Shown: positions 16,811 through 25,271 of the stretch, one piece after another
Numbering within the stretch: position 1 is the stretch's first letter
Layout: the number at the start of each line of letters is the position of its first letter
NCBI RefSeq assembly: GCF_025996515.1
Contig: NZ_BLRH01000035.1
Coordinates: forward strand, 558,001-622,000
DNA: 64,000 bases
Direction of reading: 5' to 3'
Source of the DNA: Rhizohabitans arisaemae
GTDB taxonomy: Bacteria; Actinomycetota; Actinomycetes; Streptosporangiales; Streptosporangiaceae
Translations under genes and position numbers: made by a program
The notes under the pieces: model-generated
Seen by the model: the letters and a program-made list of their open reading frames with translations, nothing else
Database searches by the model: none
What the model was told of the DNA's origin: nothing

Positions 16811-17319
16811 AGCGAGAACCCCTCTGGTGCGAACTTGACGCAGATGTCCTTGATCTTGTTGATCTTCTCTTCCGGCGTGCCCGTGGGGAACTGCCATTGG
16901 ACGCTGCCGTCGGGGCCGGGGTCCTTCATGTCGATGCCGTTCTCGCGCATGCACTGCGCGAACTTGGTCAGCTTGTCCAGGTACTCCGGGTCGACTTTTT
17001 GTGTGCCCGCGTCGGCGAACGCGTCCTTCAGGAGGGGCCTGCACTTCGCTTCGGCCTTCTTGGCCGTCTCCTGCTGCTCCGCGCTCGTGTTGTACGTGAA
17101 GCCTCCGTCGGGGCCGGGGTCCTTCATGTCGATGCCGTTCTCGCGCATGCACTGCGCGAACTTGAGTGCTGCCGCCCGCCGATCGGTGGGCTTCGCCGAG
17201 CCGGAGGGTGCGGTCGTGCCGCCGTTCGCGGAAGCCACCCCGTCGTTCTTCGCGGTCGTGCCGCACGCGGTCAGGGCCAGTGCCAGCGGTACGACGGCCA
17301 GGAGGGTTTGAATCCTCAT
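16807..17319 (-). CDS. Lipoprotein with duplicated QCMRENG motif
   Basis: 170 residues from ATG 17319 (ribosome site TAGGAG). A type II signal peptide ends in LTAC with the lipidated Cys at 19. The mature part contains the motif KFAQCMRENGIDMKDPGPDG twice, once near residue 53 and once near 119, separated by a helical stretch with another Cys. The two motif copies are identical over 59 bp of DNA, listed as repeats. I do not know a named family. The motif is typical of small actinomycete lipoproteins next to MacAB-like pumps, so a sensing or substrate-capture role is inferred. First gene of the operon, coupled to the adaptor by GTGA. Closely similar to the lone lipoprotein at 19412. Confidence 0.8.
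   Translation of the reverse strand: MRIQTLLAVVPLALALTACGTTAKNDGVASANGGTTAPSGSAKPTDRRAAALKFAQCMRENGIDMKDPGPDGGFTYNTSAEQQETAKKAEAKCRPLLKDAFADAGTQKVDPEYLDKLTKFAQCMRENGIDMKDPGPDGSVQWQFPTGTPEEKINKIKDICVKFAPEGFSL
16907..16965. repeat. 59-bp direct repeat, copy 1 (inside lipoprotein gene)
   Basis: Identical over 59 bases to 17105-17163, including third codon positions. It encodes the downstream copy of the QCMRENG motif. Identity at silent sites points to recent duplication or gene conversion rather than constraint on protein alone. Confidence 0.85.
17105..17163. repeat. 59-bp direct repeat, copy 2 (inside lipoprotein gene)
   Basis: Partner of the repeat at 16907-16965; 198 bp apart, in frame, so recombination between them would remove exactly 66 codons. 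Confidence 0.85.
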
Positions 17320-17392
17320 GAGTGAGCTCCTAGACGCCGCGGGTCGTTCGCCCGGGGCGCGAGCACACTTCACCTGTCATGGTGCTAAATCC

Positions 17393-17415
17393 GGGTAAGC
17401 CCGGACGGCTTATCC
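17393..17415. promoter_or_regulatory. Inverted repeat in the divergent lipoprotein / two-component promoter region
   Basis: GGGTAAGCC-N5-GGCTTATCC, with one mismatch, lies midway between the lipoprotein start (17319, minus) and the response-regulator start (17465, plus). The flanking bases from CTTCACCTG to GTGCTAAATCC recur upstream of the other lipoprotein gene (about 19972-20010) with a weaker version of the repeat. A site for the adjacent OmpR-type regulator is the natural guess. Confidence 0.5.
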
Positions 17416-17464
17416 AGGGTTAACACCGTCCGTGCCACCCTCAAAGGGACAGGGAGGGGGCGGG

Positions 17465-18118
17465 ATGCGGGTACTCGTCGTCGAAGATGAGGAAGAGCTG
17501 GCCGACACCATCGCCCGGGGCCTGCGGCTCCACGCGATCGCCGTCGACGCGGTCTACGACGGGCAGGAGGCGATGGAGCTGTCCGGACACGTCCACTACG
17601 ACGTCGTCGTCCTGGACCGGGACCTCCCCGAGGTGCACGGGGACGACGTCTGCCGCGCCCTCACCGCCACCGGAGCGGCCGGCCGGATCCTGATGCTCAC
17701 CGCGGCGGGGCAGATCCGCGACCGGGTCGACGGGCTGTCCCTGGGCGCCGACGACTACCTGGTCAAGCCGTTCGCGTTCGCCGAACTGGTGTCCAGGGTC
17801 CGGGCGCTGGCCCGCCGCGCGCCCCGGGAGGCGGCTCCGCCGCTGGAGCGAGCCGGGATCCGGCTCGACCCCGCCCGCCGTACCGTCGTCCGGGACGGGC
17901 GGGAGGTCACGCTGAACCGCAAGGAGTTCGACCTCCTGCACGAGCTGCTCCGGGTGGACGGCGCCCTGGTCAGCTCGGCGGCGCTGCGCAAGAGCGTGTG
18001 GGACGAGCACGCCGCCGCGGGCACCGGCGCGCTGCGGGTCACCCTCACGTCGCTCCGGAAGAAGCTGGGCGCCCCGTCGTTGATCGAGAACGTTCCCGGC
18101 AAGGGATACCGGTTGTGA
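17465..18118 (+). CDS. OmpR-family response regulator
   Basis: 217 residues from ATG 17465 (upstream GGGAGGGGG). Receiver domain: acidic pocket VVEDEEE at 6-10, phospho-acceptor Asp51 in VVLDRDLPEVHG, Thr in MLTAAG, Lys in LVKPFAF. The C-terminal winged helix (VTLNRKEFDLLHELLRVDGA to VRVTLTSLRKKLG and IENVPGKGYRL) is the OmpR/PhoB type. Its stop overlaps the kinase GTG. Divergent from the lipoprotein exporter operon, which is its most likely target. Confidence 0.93.
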   Translation: MRVLVVEDEEELADTIARGLRLHAIAVDAVYDGQEAMELSGHVHYDVVVLDRDLPEVHGDDVCRALTATGAAGRILMLTAAGQIRDRVDGLSLGADDYLVKPFAFAELVSRVRALARRAPREAAPPLERAGIRLDPARRTVVRDGREVTLNRKEFDLLHELLRVDGALVSSAALRKSVWDEHAAAGTGALRVTLTSLRKKLGAPSLIENVPGKGYRL

Positions 18119-19275
18119 GGGCCCGGGTTCGCGCGGCCCGGCTCTGGTGGAACCGGCGAGGGCTGCGCATGCGGCTCACCGCGCTGTACGGCGGGTTGTT
18201 CTTCGTGTCCGGATCCACCCTGCTCTGGCTCAGCTACCTGCTGACCGCGCAAGCGCTGACCCGGCGGTTCGACGTCAAGTTCTCCATGCGGAGCGATCAG
18301 CCCGACACGGTGACGCAGGAAGCGGTGAAAGAGGTGGCGCAGGCGGGCGTCGACGTGCGGCTCGACGGCGCCCTCGACGAGATGCTCCGCTCATCGCTGA
18401 TCGTCATGATTCTGATCGGGGTCATCGCGGTGCTGCTCGGCTACCTGGTGGCCGACCGGGCGCTCCGTCCGCTGGACCGGGTCACCGAGGCCGCGGAACG
18501 GCTGTCGGAGAGCAACATGCACGAACGGATCGCGCTGACCGGCCCGCAGGACGAGGTCAAGCGGCTGGCCGACACCTTCGACGCGATGCTCAACCGGCTG
18601 CACCGGGTGTTCGAAGCCCAGCGCAGGTTCATCGGCAACGCCTCACACGAGCTGCGCACCCCCCTCACGATCAACCGCACCGTCCTGGAGGTGTCGCTGG
18701 AGGAACCGGCCGCCTCGGAGGACCTCAAAGCGCTGGCCCGGGCGCTGCTCGGCACCAACGCCCGGTACGAGCGGCTGATCGACGGACTGCTGCTGCTGGC
18801 GCAGGCGGAACAGGAACTCACCGTCCGCAAGACGGTGGACCTGCGGCACGTCGTCCTCACCGCACTCGAACAGATCGAGATGAGCCCCCGCAAACGGCCG
18901 GCCGCCGTCCACCGCGACCTGACCGCCGCCCTCGTCGAAGGCGACCCGCTCTTCCTGGAGCGTTGCGTGTTCAACCTGGTGGAGAACGCGATCAAGTACA
19001 ACGTCCGGGACGGCGAGGTCTGGGTGAACCTGCGGGTGGAGGACGACGGGGCCGTCCTCACCGTGGAGAACACCGGCCGGCCGGTCCCCCCGTACGAGAT
19101 CGACGACCTCTTCGAACCGTTCCGCAGACTTCAAGGCGACCGGATCCGCTCCTCTCAGGGCTCCGGCCTGGGCTTGTCCATCGTGCGCGCCATCGTCGAC
19201 GCCCACCGCGGGTCCCTCTCCGCCGCCGCCCGCCCCGAGGGGGGTCTCGTCGTGACGGTACGGCTTCCCCGCTGA
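18115..19275 (+). CDS. Membrane sensor histidine kinase
   Basis: 386 residues from GTG 18115 (GTGA overlap with the regulator stop). Two membrane helices (residues ~18-44 and ~89-112) enclose a short extracytoplasmic loop of ~45 residues. A HAMP domain follows, then the HisKA H-box with His178 in NASHELRTPLTINRT, the N-box NLVENAIKYN, and the G-boxes GSGLGLSIVRAIV. All catalytic parts are present. The very short external loop suggests sensing within or at the membrane, possibly through the lipoproteins or pump. It should phosphorylate the OmpR-type regulator at Asp51. Confidence 0.92.
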   Translation: MRARVRAARLWWNRRGLRMRLTALYGGLFFVSGSTLLWLSYLLTAQALTRRFDVKFSMRSDQPDTVTQEAVKEVAQAGVDVRLDGALDEMLRSSLIVMILIGVIAVLLGYLVADRALRPLDRVTEAAERLSESNMHERIALTGPQDEVKRLADTFDAMLNRLHRVFEAQRRFIGNASHELRTPLTINRTVLEVSLEEPAASEDLKALARALLGTNARYERLIDGLLLLAQAEQELTVRKTVDLRHVVLTALEQIEMSPRKRPAAVHRDLTAALVEGDPLFLERCVFNLVENAIKYNVRDGEVWVNLRVEDDGAVLTVENTGRPVPPYEIDDLFEPFRRLQGDRIRSSQGSGLGLSIVRAIVDAHRGSLSAAARPEGGLVVTVRLPR

Positions 19276-19411
19276 CGCCGTACGCCGTCGGTACGTCAAG
19301 GTGCTTGACCGGGAGGGGGCCACGGCCCGGCCACCGAGAACCCCGTGGGTGGCTCGGTGGTGCCGGATGCCGTGGCCGTGTGACCGTCACCGCTGAGGGT
19401 GCGGACCTTTC

Positions 19412-19927
19412 TCAGGCCCCGATCCCCTCGGGAGCGAGCTTGTTGCAGATCGCCCTGGCCTTGTTGACCTTCTCCTCCGGGGTGCCCTGGGGGATCTGAA
19501 TCTGGATCCGTCCGTCGGCGGCGGGGTCTTCCATGTCGATGCCGTTTTCGCGCATGCACTGCGCGAACTTGGCCAGCTTGTCCAGCGTCTGCTGGTCGGG
19601 TTTGCGCCCGCCCTCGCCGCCGGCCACGTCCTTCATGAAGTGCCGGCACGCCTCCTGGGCCTTCTGGACCTTCGCCTGGTCCCCCGGCCCCGATTTGATT
19701 CTGATGCCGCCCTCCGGCCCGGGGTCTTCCATGTCGACGCCGTTCTCGCGCATGCACTGCGCGAACTTGAGTGCCGCCGTCTGCCGGTCGACGGATGCCG
19801 AAGGCGAGGCCGAGGGGGCCGTCGTGCCGCCGCCTGCGGAGGCCACACCGTCGTTGGTCGCGGTGGTGCCGCATGCGGTCAGCGCCAGCGCCAGCGGCAC
19901 GACGGCCAGGAGTGTCCGTAGTCTCAT
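19412..19927 (-). CDS. Lone lipoprotein, paralogue of the exporter-operon lipoprotein
   Basis: 171 residues from ATG 19927 (site GGAGCTC). The signal peptide is nearly identical to that of the 16807 gene (RTLLAVVPLALALTAC, Cys19). It has the same two motif copies, here QCMRENGVDMEDPGPEGG and QCMRENGIDMEDPAADGR, plus EEKVNKARAICNKLAPEG at the end. It stands alone, convergent with the sensor kinase, without pump genes. The promoter region shares sequence with the operon copy, so both are probably controlled together. Duplication of the lipoprotein alone suggests that it is needed in excess of the pump or binds a different ligand. Confidence 0.8.
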   Translation of the reverse strand: MRLRTLLAVVPLALALTACGTTATNDGVASAGGGTTAPSASPSASVDRQTAALKFAQCMRENGVDMEDPGPEGGIRIKSGPGDQAKVQKAQEACRHFMKDVAGGEGGRKPDQQTLDKLAKFAQCMRENGIDMEDPAADGRIQIQIPQGTPEEKVNKARAICNKLAPEGIGA

Positions 19928-20083
19928 GAGTGAGCTCCTTGATCGCGGGTTGTTCACCCGGGTCGGGAGGTCAACTTCACCTGTTGTGGTGCTAAATCCC
20001 GGTAAGCCTGGGCGCCTTGTCCCCAGCCATCCGCCGAAGCGGGACTCTCGGCGCTGAAGGATCCCGACGTCCGCCGGATTGTC

Positions 20084-20560
20084 CTAGGCCGCGAGATCTA
20101 AGCCGGGGTCGAGGGTGACGCGGTCGGCGACGGCGACGGCCAGGCGCCGGCTGAGCGAGCCGGTGCGGGAGACCACGGTGACCCGGCGGCCGGCGGCCGT
20201 CAGCCAGATCGCCAGCTCGGCGAAGTACCCGTCACCGGAGCCGATCACGATCCGTTCGAAGCGGAGGTCGATCCGCGCGGTGTACGCGGCCTCCACCAGC
20301 GCCTGGTCGGCGCCGTCGGGGCCGGCGCGGGTCAACAGCTGAACGCCTGGGAGGGCGAGGCCTACGGCGAGCAGGGAGCGTGGGTTGACGGCTACCACGA
20401 ACTGGTCTAGGCGGCCGATGGCGACAAGCCGGGTGTAGGCCCGCATGACTTCTCGGACGTCCGCCGTGGTCGGGCGGCCGGATCCGGTGAGGTTCTCGAT
20501 GTCGAGCAGGTGAATGGCGCGGTCTTTGCGCAGGGTCTGCAGGCGGGAGGAGAGCACCAT
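20084..20560 (-). CDS. NYN/PIN-like domain protein
   Basis: 158 residues. AIHLLDIENLTGSGRPT carries the first conserved Asp of the NYN fold. RAGPDGADQALVEAAYTARI gives the central acidic pair, and ERIVIGSGDGYFAELAIWLT the third acidic site. It ends VTVVSRTGSLSRRLAVAVAD. This set of Asp residues is the metal-binding centre of PIN-like RNases. Target unknown. It is divergent from the N6-methylase gene with a palindrome in between, so shared control is possible. Confidence 0.75.
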   Translation of the reverse strand: MVLSSRLQTLRKDRAIHLLDIENLTGSGRPTTADVREVMRAYTRLVAIGRLDQFVVAVNPRSLLAVGLALPGVQLLTRAGPDGADQALVEAAYTARIDLRFERIVIGSGDGYFAELAIWLTAAGRRVTVVSRTGSLSRRLAVAVADRVTLDPGLDLAA

Positions 20561-20621
20561 GACGAACCGATCCCTTCACAGCGAAGGCGTGTCGTATCCA
20601 AGTGATTCCATTAGAACACCT

Positions 20622-20636
20622 GTTGACTCAATCAAC
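20622..20636. promoter_or_regulatory. Palindrome GTTGA-N5-TCAAC between NYN and methylase genes
   Basis: GTTGA CTCAA TCAAC lies in the 149-bp divergent region and includes TTGACT, a reasonable -35 for the plus-strand gene. A repressor site governing both genes is plausible but unproven. Confidence 0.4.
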
Positions 20637-20709
20637 CAGACTTTTTGAGGACGTTGCATTAGCCCACCCGATTGCAGTACGGTCGGATGCACAGGAAAGG
20701 GGTGTCCCA

Positions 20710-22752
20710 TTGGGGAGAGACATCCAGGTCACCGCCGCCGACGTGGCGCGGCTGGCCGGTGTGGGCAGAGCCGCCGTGAGCAACTGGAGGCGTCGCCACG
20801 ACGACTTTCCGCAGCCCGCCGGGGGGACGGCCACCAGCCCGTCCTTCTCCTACGCCGACATCCGGCGGTGGCTTCAGGCGCACGGGGAGAGCAAGACGTT
20901 CCCCGAACGCGAATGGCTCTGGCAGGAGCTTCGCCTGATCGTCGAGGAGGACGACCTTCCCGCCCTCATCGCGGACCTCGGCGTCTTCCTGCTGTTCCTC
21001 CGGCGGGAGGCGGGCGCCTGGCGACGGCTCGCGGCCAAGGACGACACCGAACTGGCCCGGCTGCTGCCCGAACGGATCCGAGGGACGTGTACGGGCTTCG
21101 CCTTCCCCGCGGACCTCGGGATCGCCGAGGCCGGGCTGATGCGCCGGGTCGGCGAACTCGCCGGCGACCAGGGAGTGCTGGAAACGTTCGAGTTTCTCCG
21201 CCGGCGCTACTTCGAACTGCATTCCCGGCGCGTTTACACGACCCCCGGCGAGGTCGTCACCCTCATGCTCGACCTGCTCGGCGACGACGTCGGCTCGGTC
21301 CTGGATCCGGCCTGCGGCTCGGGGAGCTACCTGATCGGCGCGCACGACCGCTTCACCGGCGTCACGCTCAAAGGCCAGGACGCCGATCACGCGGTCGCCG
21401 GCCTCACCGCGGTACGGCTCGCGCTGCACGGCGCCGACTCCGACCTCCGCTGCGGCGACTCCCTCCGCGCCGACGCCTTCCCGCAGGCGTCGGTGGACGC
21501 GGTGGTCGGCAACCCGCCGTTCAACGACCGGAACTGGGGCTACGACGAGCTGACCGCCGACCCCCGATGGGAGTACGGACTGCCGCCCCGGATGGAATCC
21601 GAACTCGCCTGGGTCCAGCACGCCCTCGCCCGTCTCAACCCGGGCGGTACGGCGGCGCTGCTCATGCCGCCGGCCGTCGCGAACCGCAAATCCGGCCGCC
21701 GGATCCGGACCCAGCTGCTGCGTCGCGGGGCACTGCGAGCCGTGATCGCCCTTCCCACCGGGAGCATCCCCAACACGGCGGTGGCGCTGACCGTCTGGGT
21801 GCTGGTCAAACCCGGCGACGGGCCCGCGCCCGGCCACGTCCTGATGGTGGACACATCCGACCGCGACGACTACGCCGACCTGGCGGTCGGCTCCTGGCGC
21901 GCGTTCCGCGAAGGCCGCCCCCTCGACGAAACCGTGAGCCGGGGCGTCCCGCTGATCGACCTGCTCGACGACGAGGTGGACCTCACTCCCGGGCGCCACC
22001 TGTCCACGGTCGGCGAAGCGCCCTCCGCGGAGCAGGTCACCGGGGTCACCGGCGAACTGACGAAACTCCTCGGCGTCGTCGGCGACCTGATCCCCACTGT
22101 GGACGCCGACTCCCGGAGTCTTCCGCTCGTACCGGTGTCGGAGCTGGTACGGCGCGGCATGCTCACCCTGCTGCAGCAGACTCCGGTACGGCCCGGCGAG
22201 GGCTCCGACGTCCCCGACGGCACCCGGGTGCTCACCGCCCGCGACGTCGTGGAAGGCCGTCCCGCCTCGGGGACCAGCCCCGAGCACGCGGTGGGGAGGG
22301 CGATCGTCGTCCAACCCGGCGACGTGGTGGTGCCCCAGGTCGTACGGACCTTGGTCGCCACAGTCGTCACCGAGGGCGGTGCGGTCGCGGGATCCCACCT
22401 CAGCGTGCTCAGACCCGACCCCGCGCAGCTGGACCCCGATTTCCTCGCGGGCTTTCTGTGCGGCTCGGAGAACCTGCGCGAATACAGCTCCCTGTCCTCG
22501 CAATATCGCGTCGAGGTGCGCCGGGCCCGGATACCTCTGCTCCCGTTCGACGAGCAACGCCGATACGGTACGGCCTTCCGGCGGCTATCGGCGTTCCACG
22601 CCGCACTCCGCGAGGCGACGGCCCTCGGCGAGACCCTGGCCCAGCGGATCGCCGACGGCCTCACCCACGGCACCGTGACCCCACCCGGCGAGAAAGACGA
22701 CACCGGACGGATCGATGAGAAAGCCCGCCGCAAGGCGACCCGCCAACACTGA
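20710..22752 (+). CDS. HsdM-like N6-adenine DNA methyltransferase with N-terminal HTH
   Basis: 680 residues from TTG 20710, chosen because GGAAAGGGG lies 8 nt upstream and just after it the protein reads [20 protein letters not shown], a MerR-like helix-turn-helix. The frame stays open further up. The SAM site VLDPACGSG is at 197-205 and the catalytic NPPF at 268-271 ([13 protein letters not shown]), the N6-adenine order of type I HsdM enzymes. The C-terminal ~220 residues (from [20 protein letters not shown]) look like a type I specificity-subunit half. So recognition and methylation may be in one chain. No HsdR is present; only an HsdM stump follows. Likely an orphan or regulatory methylase. 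Confidence 0.82.
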   Translation: MGRDIQVTAADVARLAGVGRAAVSNWRRRHDDFPQPAGGTATSPSFSYADIRRWLQAHGESKTFPEREWLWQELRLIVEEDDLPALIADLGVFLLFLRREAGAWRRLAAKDDTELARLLPERIRGTCTGFAFPADLGIAEAGLMRRVGELAGDQGVLETFEFLRRRYFELHSRRVYTTPGEVVTLMLDLLGDDVGSVLDPACGSGSYLIGAHDRFTGVTLKGQDADHAVAGLTAVRLALHGADSDLRCGDSLRADAFPQASVDAVVGNPPFNDRNWGYDELTADPRWEYGLPPRMESELAWVQHALARLNPGGTAALLMPPAVANRKSGRRIRTQLLRRGALRAVIALPTGSIPNTAVALTVWVLVKPGDGPAPGHVLMVDTSDRDDYADLAVGSWRAFREGRPLDETVSRGVPLIDLLDDEVDLTPGRHLSTVGEAPSAEQVTGVTGELTKLLGVVGDLIPTVDADSRSLPLVPVSELVRRGMLTLLQQTPVRPGEGSDVPDGTRVLTARDVVEGRPASGTSPEHAVGRAIVVQPGDVVVPQVVRTLVATVVTEGGAVAGSHLSVLRPDPAQLDPDFLAGFLCGSENLREYSSLSSQYRVEVRRARIPLLPFDEQRRYGTAFRRLSAFHAALREATALGETLAQRIADGLTHGTVTPPGEKDDTGRIDEKARRKATRQH

Positions 22753-22906
22753 TTGGGAAACGGGTTGGCACCAGAAGTACACGGACTTCATCTGGTCGGT
22801 GGCCGATCTGCTGCGCGGTGACCGTCAGTCGGAGTACGGCAAGGTGGTACTGCCCTTCACCATGTTGCGCCGCCTGGACTGCGTTCCGATTCGGCTCTCC
22901 GGCTGA
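22715..22906 (+). pseudogene. HsdM N-terminal stump
   Basis: ATG 22715 overlaps the end of the preceding methylase. The product ends with [20 protein letters not shown] and [14 protein letters not shown], which is the standard N-terminus of type I HsdM subunits. The match breaks off after RRLDC and a stop follows 7 codons later, so more than 90% of the gene is gone. It marks a deleted type I restriction-modification locus. Confidence 0.75.
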
Positions 22907-23039
22907 AGGTGCGTCCGTGCTTCCGGGACGTCACGGCAGGGCCCGGCGCCGTACCGGAAGCGTCACCGCGGACACCGATTTCTTCAGAAGTCTGTGCGGG
23001 TAGGGAACACCGGAGACGGCAATCGGCGTATCGCTTGTA

Positions 23040-23071
23040 CCCGAAGACCCGAAGACCCGAAGACCCGAAGA
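23040..23071. repeat. Tandem repeat (CCCGAAGA)x4 just before a ribosome site
   Basis: Four perfect 8-bp units end exactly at AGGGAGG, the ribosome site of the GTG gene at 23085. Copy-number change would alter the leader, not the reading frame. Confidence 0.8.
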
Positions 23072-23084
23072 AGGGAGGCCCGCG

Positions 23085-23552
23085 GTGGACGACTTCGTCG
23101 GGTTGATCGGTTCCTTCGCGGAGGAGGATCTGCTGGTCGCTCCGGGGCGGGGTGATGAGGAGACGGCGTGGAACACGCGGTGGATCGGTGTTCCCGAGGG
23201 TGGGGTGGACGCGGAGGAGGTCTGCGGGGCGCTGGTTCGGCTCGGCGAGGTGCTTCGTGTTCGTTTCGCGGCGGTGGAGCCGCCGCTGACGTTCTACGGC
23301 TGGCATGATCGACAGGCTGGGCAGCTCCGGCTTTCCCTGCGTTCCGTAGGGCCGCACCGGTTGCCATTCGGCCGGCCTTACCGGGTGTGCGTGGACCCGG
23401 CCGAGGTCGCCGCCTCCGTGGCGGCGGATGTCGCGCCGGGGTTGGTCGAATGGTATGAGCTGGAACCCGCGGATGCCGTCGAGGAGGAGAGCGAAGCCGA
23501 AGAGGCGACGTTCGCGGTGTACGTCGTCCCGCTGGGTGGGCGCACGCCGTGA
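23085..23552 (+). CDS. Hypothetical acidic protein, 155 aa
   Basis: GTG 23085 follows AAGGGAGG by 6 nt. The product is acidic, especially near the end (VEEESEAEEAT), with alternating beta-like stretches (EPPLTFYGWHDRQAGQLRLS, PFGRPYRVCVDPAEVAASVA). No signal peptide, membrane helix or known motif. It stands alone between the HsdM stump and the secreted-protein cluster. Codon bias supports it being a real gene. Function not recognised. Confidence 0.6.
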   Translation: MDDFVGLIGSFAEEDLLVAPGRGDEETAWNTRWIGVPEGGVDAEEVCGALVRLGEVLRVRFAAVEPPLTFYGWHDRQAGQLRLSLRSVGPHRLPFGRPYRVCVDPAEVAASVAADVAPGLVEWYELEPADAVEEESEAEEATFAVYVVPLGGRTP

Positions 23553-23856
23553 TTGGGTATCCCCGCGCAACGGCGAACCCGTCGACTCCCGGCCCGCCGA
23601 AAGCGTCTCGCTGAACCGGCTTCACTTCCTCTGACCGCAGGCGTCTTACGGGCTGGCTGCCCGCGTCCGCGATCATCGTGGGGATGTCTGTCAAATCGGG
23701 GTCTGACAAGGATGCCGGTCGGGCGGGTCGGCCGGGCCGTGTCGTACGGACGTGCGCCGGGCGGGATAGCCGATCTTTCTCCAGGTCCGGGCCGACCCGG
23801 TCATGACGGGGGCGGGGCGCGCTTGCCGATCACCGGAAAGTCGGGAAGGTCCGAGG

Positions 23857-23896
23857 TTGCATAAGAAGGTTTCCTAATTAATACTTCGATGAGCAG
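23857..23896 (+). promoter_or_regulatory. Shared promoter/palindrome element, copy 1 (orphan)
   Basis: TTGCAT (-35), a decayed palindrome ATAAGAAGGTTTCCTAAT, then TAATACT (-10) and CGATGAGCAG. Aligns with copies 2 and 3 over 40 bases. No intact gene follows before copy 2. Confidence 0.6.
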
Positions 23897-24244
23897 GCCG
23901 TTTCTTCTCACCATTCTCCCGTGGGATGTGACGGCCTGTCTTTTCGGCAGTGGTCGATACCGGTGCCACGGTTCGATGCCGGTCCGCGCCCTCTGTCGTG
24001 GTGTCCCCGGCGACGTTCGGCACGTACTCGACCGTCGCTCCGGCGCGAGCGGCGCCTCCGCGACGGGTCGTCGCGACCATGGCATCCGAGCATGCCTTCG
24101 AGGATCTTTGACAGTCGGCGCTTACTACTTCCCTGGGATTGGCTCCACTGGTGTCATCGCGGCGGGGTGCCTGTGTATCGGACGGGCGCGGGGTTGCTCG
24201 GCGAGCCGTTGGGGCCCGGTGCGGGAGGGTGGGGAAACTACGTA

Positions 24245-24284
24245 TTGCATAGGAAAGTTTCCTATCTAATACTCCGTTGAGCAG
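24245..24284 (+). promoter_or_regulatory. Shared promoter/palindrome element, copy 2
   Basis: -35 TTGCAT (24245-24250), the 17-bp perfect palindrome ATAGGAAAGTTTCCTAT (24249-24265) filling the spacer, then TAATACT (24267-24273), then CGTTGAGCAG. The 16-bp spacing is right for a housekeeping-type promoter. A repressor bound to the palindrome would block it. Serves the secreted-protein gene at 24353. Confidence 0.7.
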
Positions 24285-24352
24285 GTAATTCGCTTCAGTT
24301 TTCTTGTCTGGGCGTGACGTCATGCCATGCCCTGGGAGTTGAAGGAGGCACC

Positions 24353-24661
24353 ATGGTTCGACGTCTTGCCGCCGTGGCGATGCTGGCGGCGGTCTGCGCG
24401 GTCTCGGCCCCCGTCGCAGCGCAGGCCGCGTCATACGAGGACGTTCTCTACAGTCCGTTGACCGTTGGCGGCTCTTTCTGTGTTTCCAAGTACGGCCCGA
24501 GCTACGTCGCCGGTGCCTATGAGTCGGTGTTCTTCTACTGCTACGGGCCCAAGGTGCGCGCCGACGAGCGGGAGGCCTGCCAGTACATGGCCCCGGGCCG
24601 CTACGTCATCTCGGCCAGGCCCGGCATCGGGGGCGCCCTGGTGTGCCGCCTGGCCGTCTGA
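24353..24661 (+). CDS. Small secreted protein, family A member 1
   Basis: 102 residues from ATG 24353, preceded by GAAGGAGG. A Sec signal peptide (MVRRLAAVAMLAAVCAVSAP, cut after AQA) precedes a mature part of ~75 residues: YEDVLYSPLTVGGSFCVSKY, GPSYVAGAYESVFFYCYGP, EACQYMAPGRYVISA and GALVCRLAV. Four cysteines (after the signal) at matching places in all three family members suggest two disulfides. No catalytic motif. Function unknown. It is preceded by copy 2 of the promoter element. Expected to be exported to the cell surface or medium. Confidence 0.72.
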   Translation: MVRRLAAVAMLAAVCAVSAPVAAQAASYEDVLYSPLTVGGSFCVSKYGPSYVAGAYESVFFYCYGPKVRADEREACQYMAPGRYVISARPGIGGALVCRLAV

Positions 24662-24789
24662 CCTTCAGCCCGCGCGCCGGAGTCGGGCCGTCGCGGGCCG
24701 GTTCGCGGACCCGCGGCGGCCGCGCCGACACGTTCGGCAGAGATTGCAGGGAATGTCAAGGATCTAAGTCAACTTCTGTAGGAGGCATC

Positions 24790-25140
24790 ATGGTTCGACG
24801 TGCCCTTGCTCTCGCCGCCGCCGCGGTTCTGGCGGCCCTGGCCATGTTCACCGCCACCGCCCCGGCCCAGGCGGCGGCTCCGCAGAGTGCCGTCGCGGCA
24901 TCGTCGTCGGAAGACGTTCTCTACAGCCCGCTGGTTGCCGGGGCCTACTGCACGGCGCGGTATGGGTCCACCTATTACGTCGGCGCCTACGAGTCCTGGA
25001 CCTTCTACTGCTACAGCGGCAGCCACCCCAAGATTCATGCCTATGATCGGCAGGCATGTGAGTACCTCAGCCCCGGTCGCACGGTCTACTTCGTCAGGCC
25101 CGGCGTGGGCGGTGCCTTGGTGTGCAACCTGTCCGTCTGA
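24790..25140 (+). CDS. Small secreted protein, family A member 2
   Basis: 116 residues from ATG 24790 (TAGGAGGCATC before it). The signal peptide (RALALAAAAVLAALAMFTAT, cut after AQA) is nearly the same as in member 3. The mature part EDVLYSPLVAGAYCTARYGS, YVGAYESWTFYCYSGSHPK, ACEYLSPGRTVYFVRPG and GALVCNLSV aligns with member 1 throughout. It lacks its own copy of the palindrome element. A partial TTGCAG about 45 nt upstream may be a remnant, or it may be read through from member 1. A terminator hairpin follows it. Confidence 0.75.
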   Translation: MVRRALALAAAAVLAALAMFTATAPAQAAAPQSAVAASSSEDVLYSPLVAGAYCTARYGSTYYVGAYESWTFYCYSGSHPKIHAYDRQACEYLSPGRTVYFVRPGVGGALVCNLSV

Positions 25141-25158
25141 ACTCGGGCGGAAACCCTG

Positions 25159-25187
25159 ACCTGCTCGTCGGTTGCCGACGGGCAGGT
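25159..25187 (+). terminator. 13-bp hairpin after secreted member 2
   Basis: ACCTGCTCGTCGG, loop TTG, CCGACGGGCAGGT, with one T-G pair, followed by TTGTTG. It begins 18 nt after the stop codon. Confidence 0.7.
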
Positions 25188-25271
25188 TTGTTGCGTGCGG
25201 ACCCGCGGTAGTCGTACGAGGCCGTTCGGTAAGGGTTGCGACATCGGTGAAGGATCATTGTCAAAGCAGTA

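Larger units (their letters stand above)
23553..24352. other. Intergenic region with two copies of a promoter/palindrome element and no gene
   Basis: About 800 bases. No frame has convincing codon bias, a ribosome site and a stop together. It contains two of the three copies of the TTGCAT-palindrome-TAATACT element; the first (23857-23896) has no gene behind it, suggesting that a further secreted paralogue has been lost. Confidence 0.5.
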
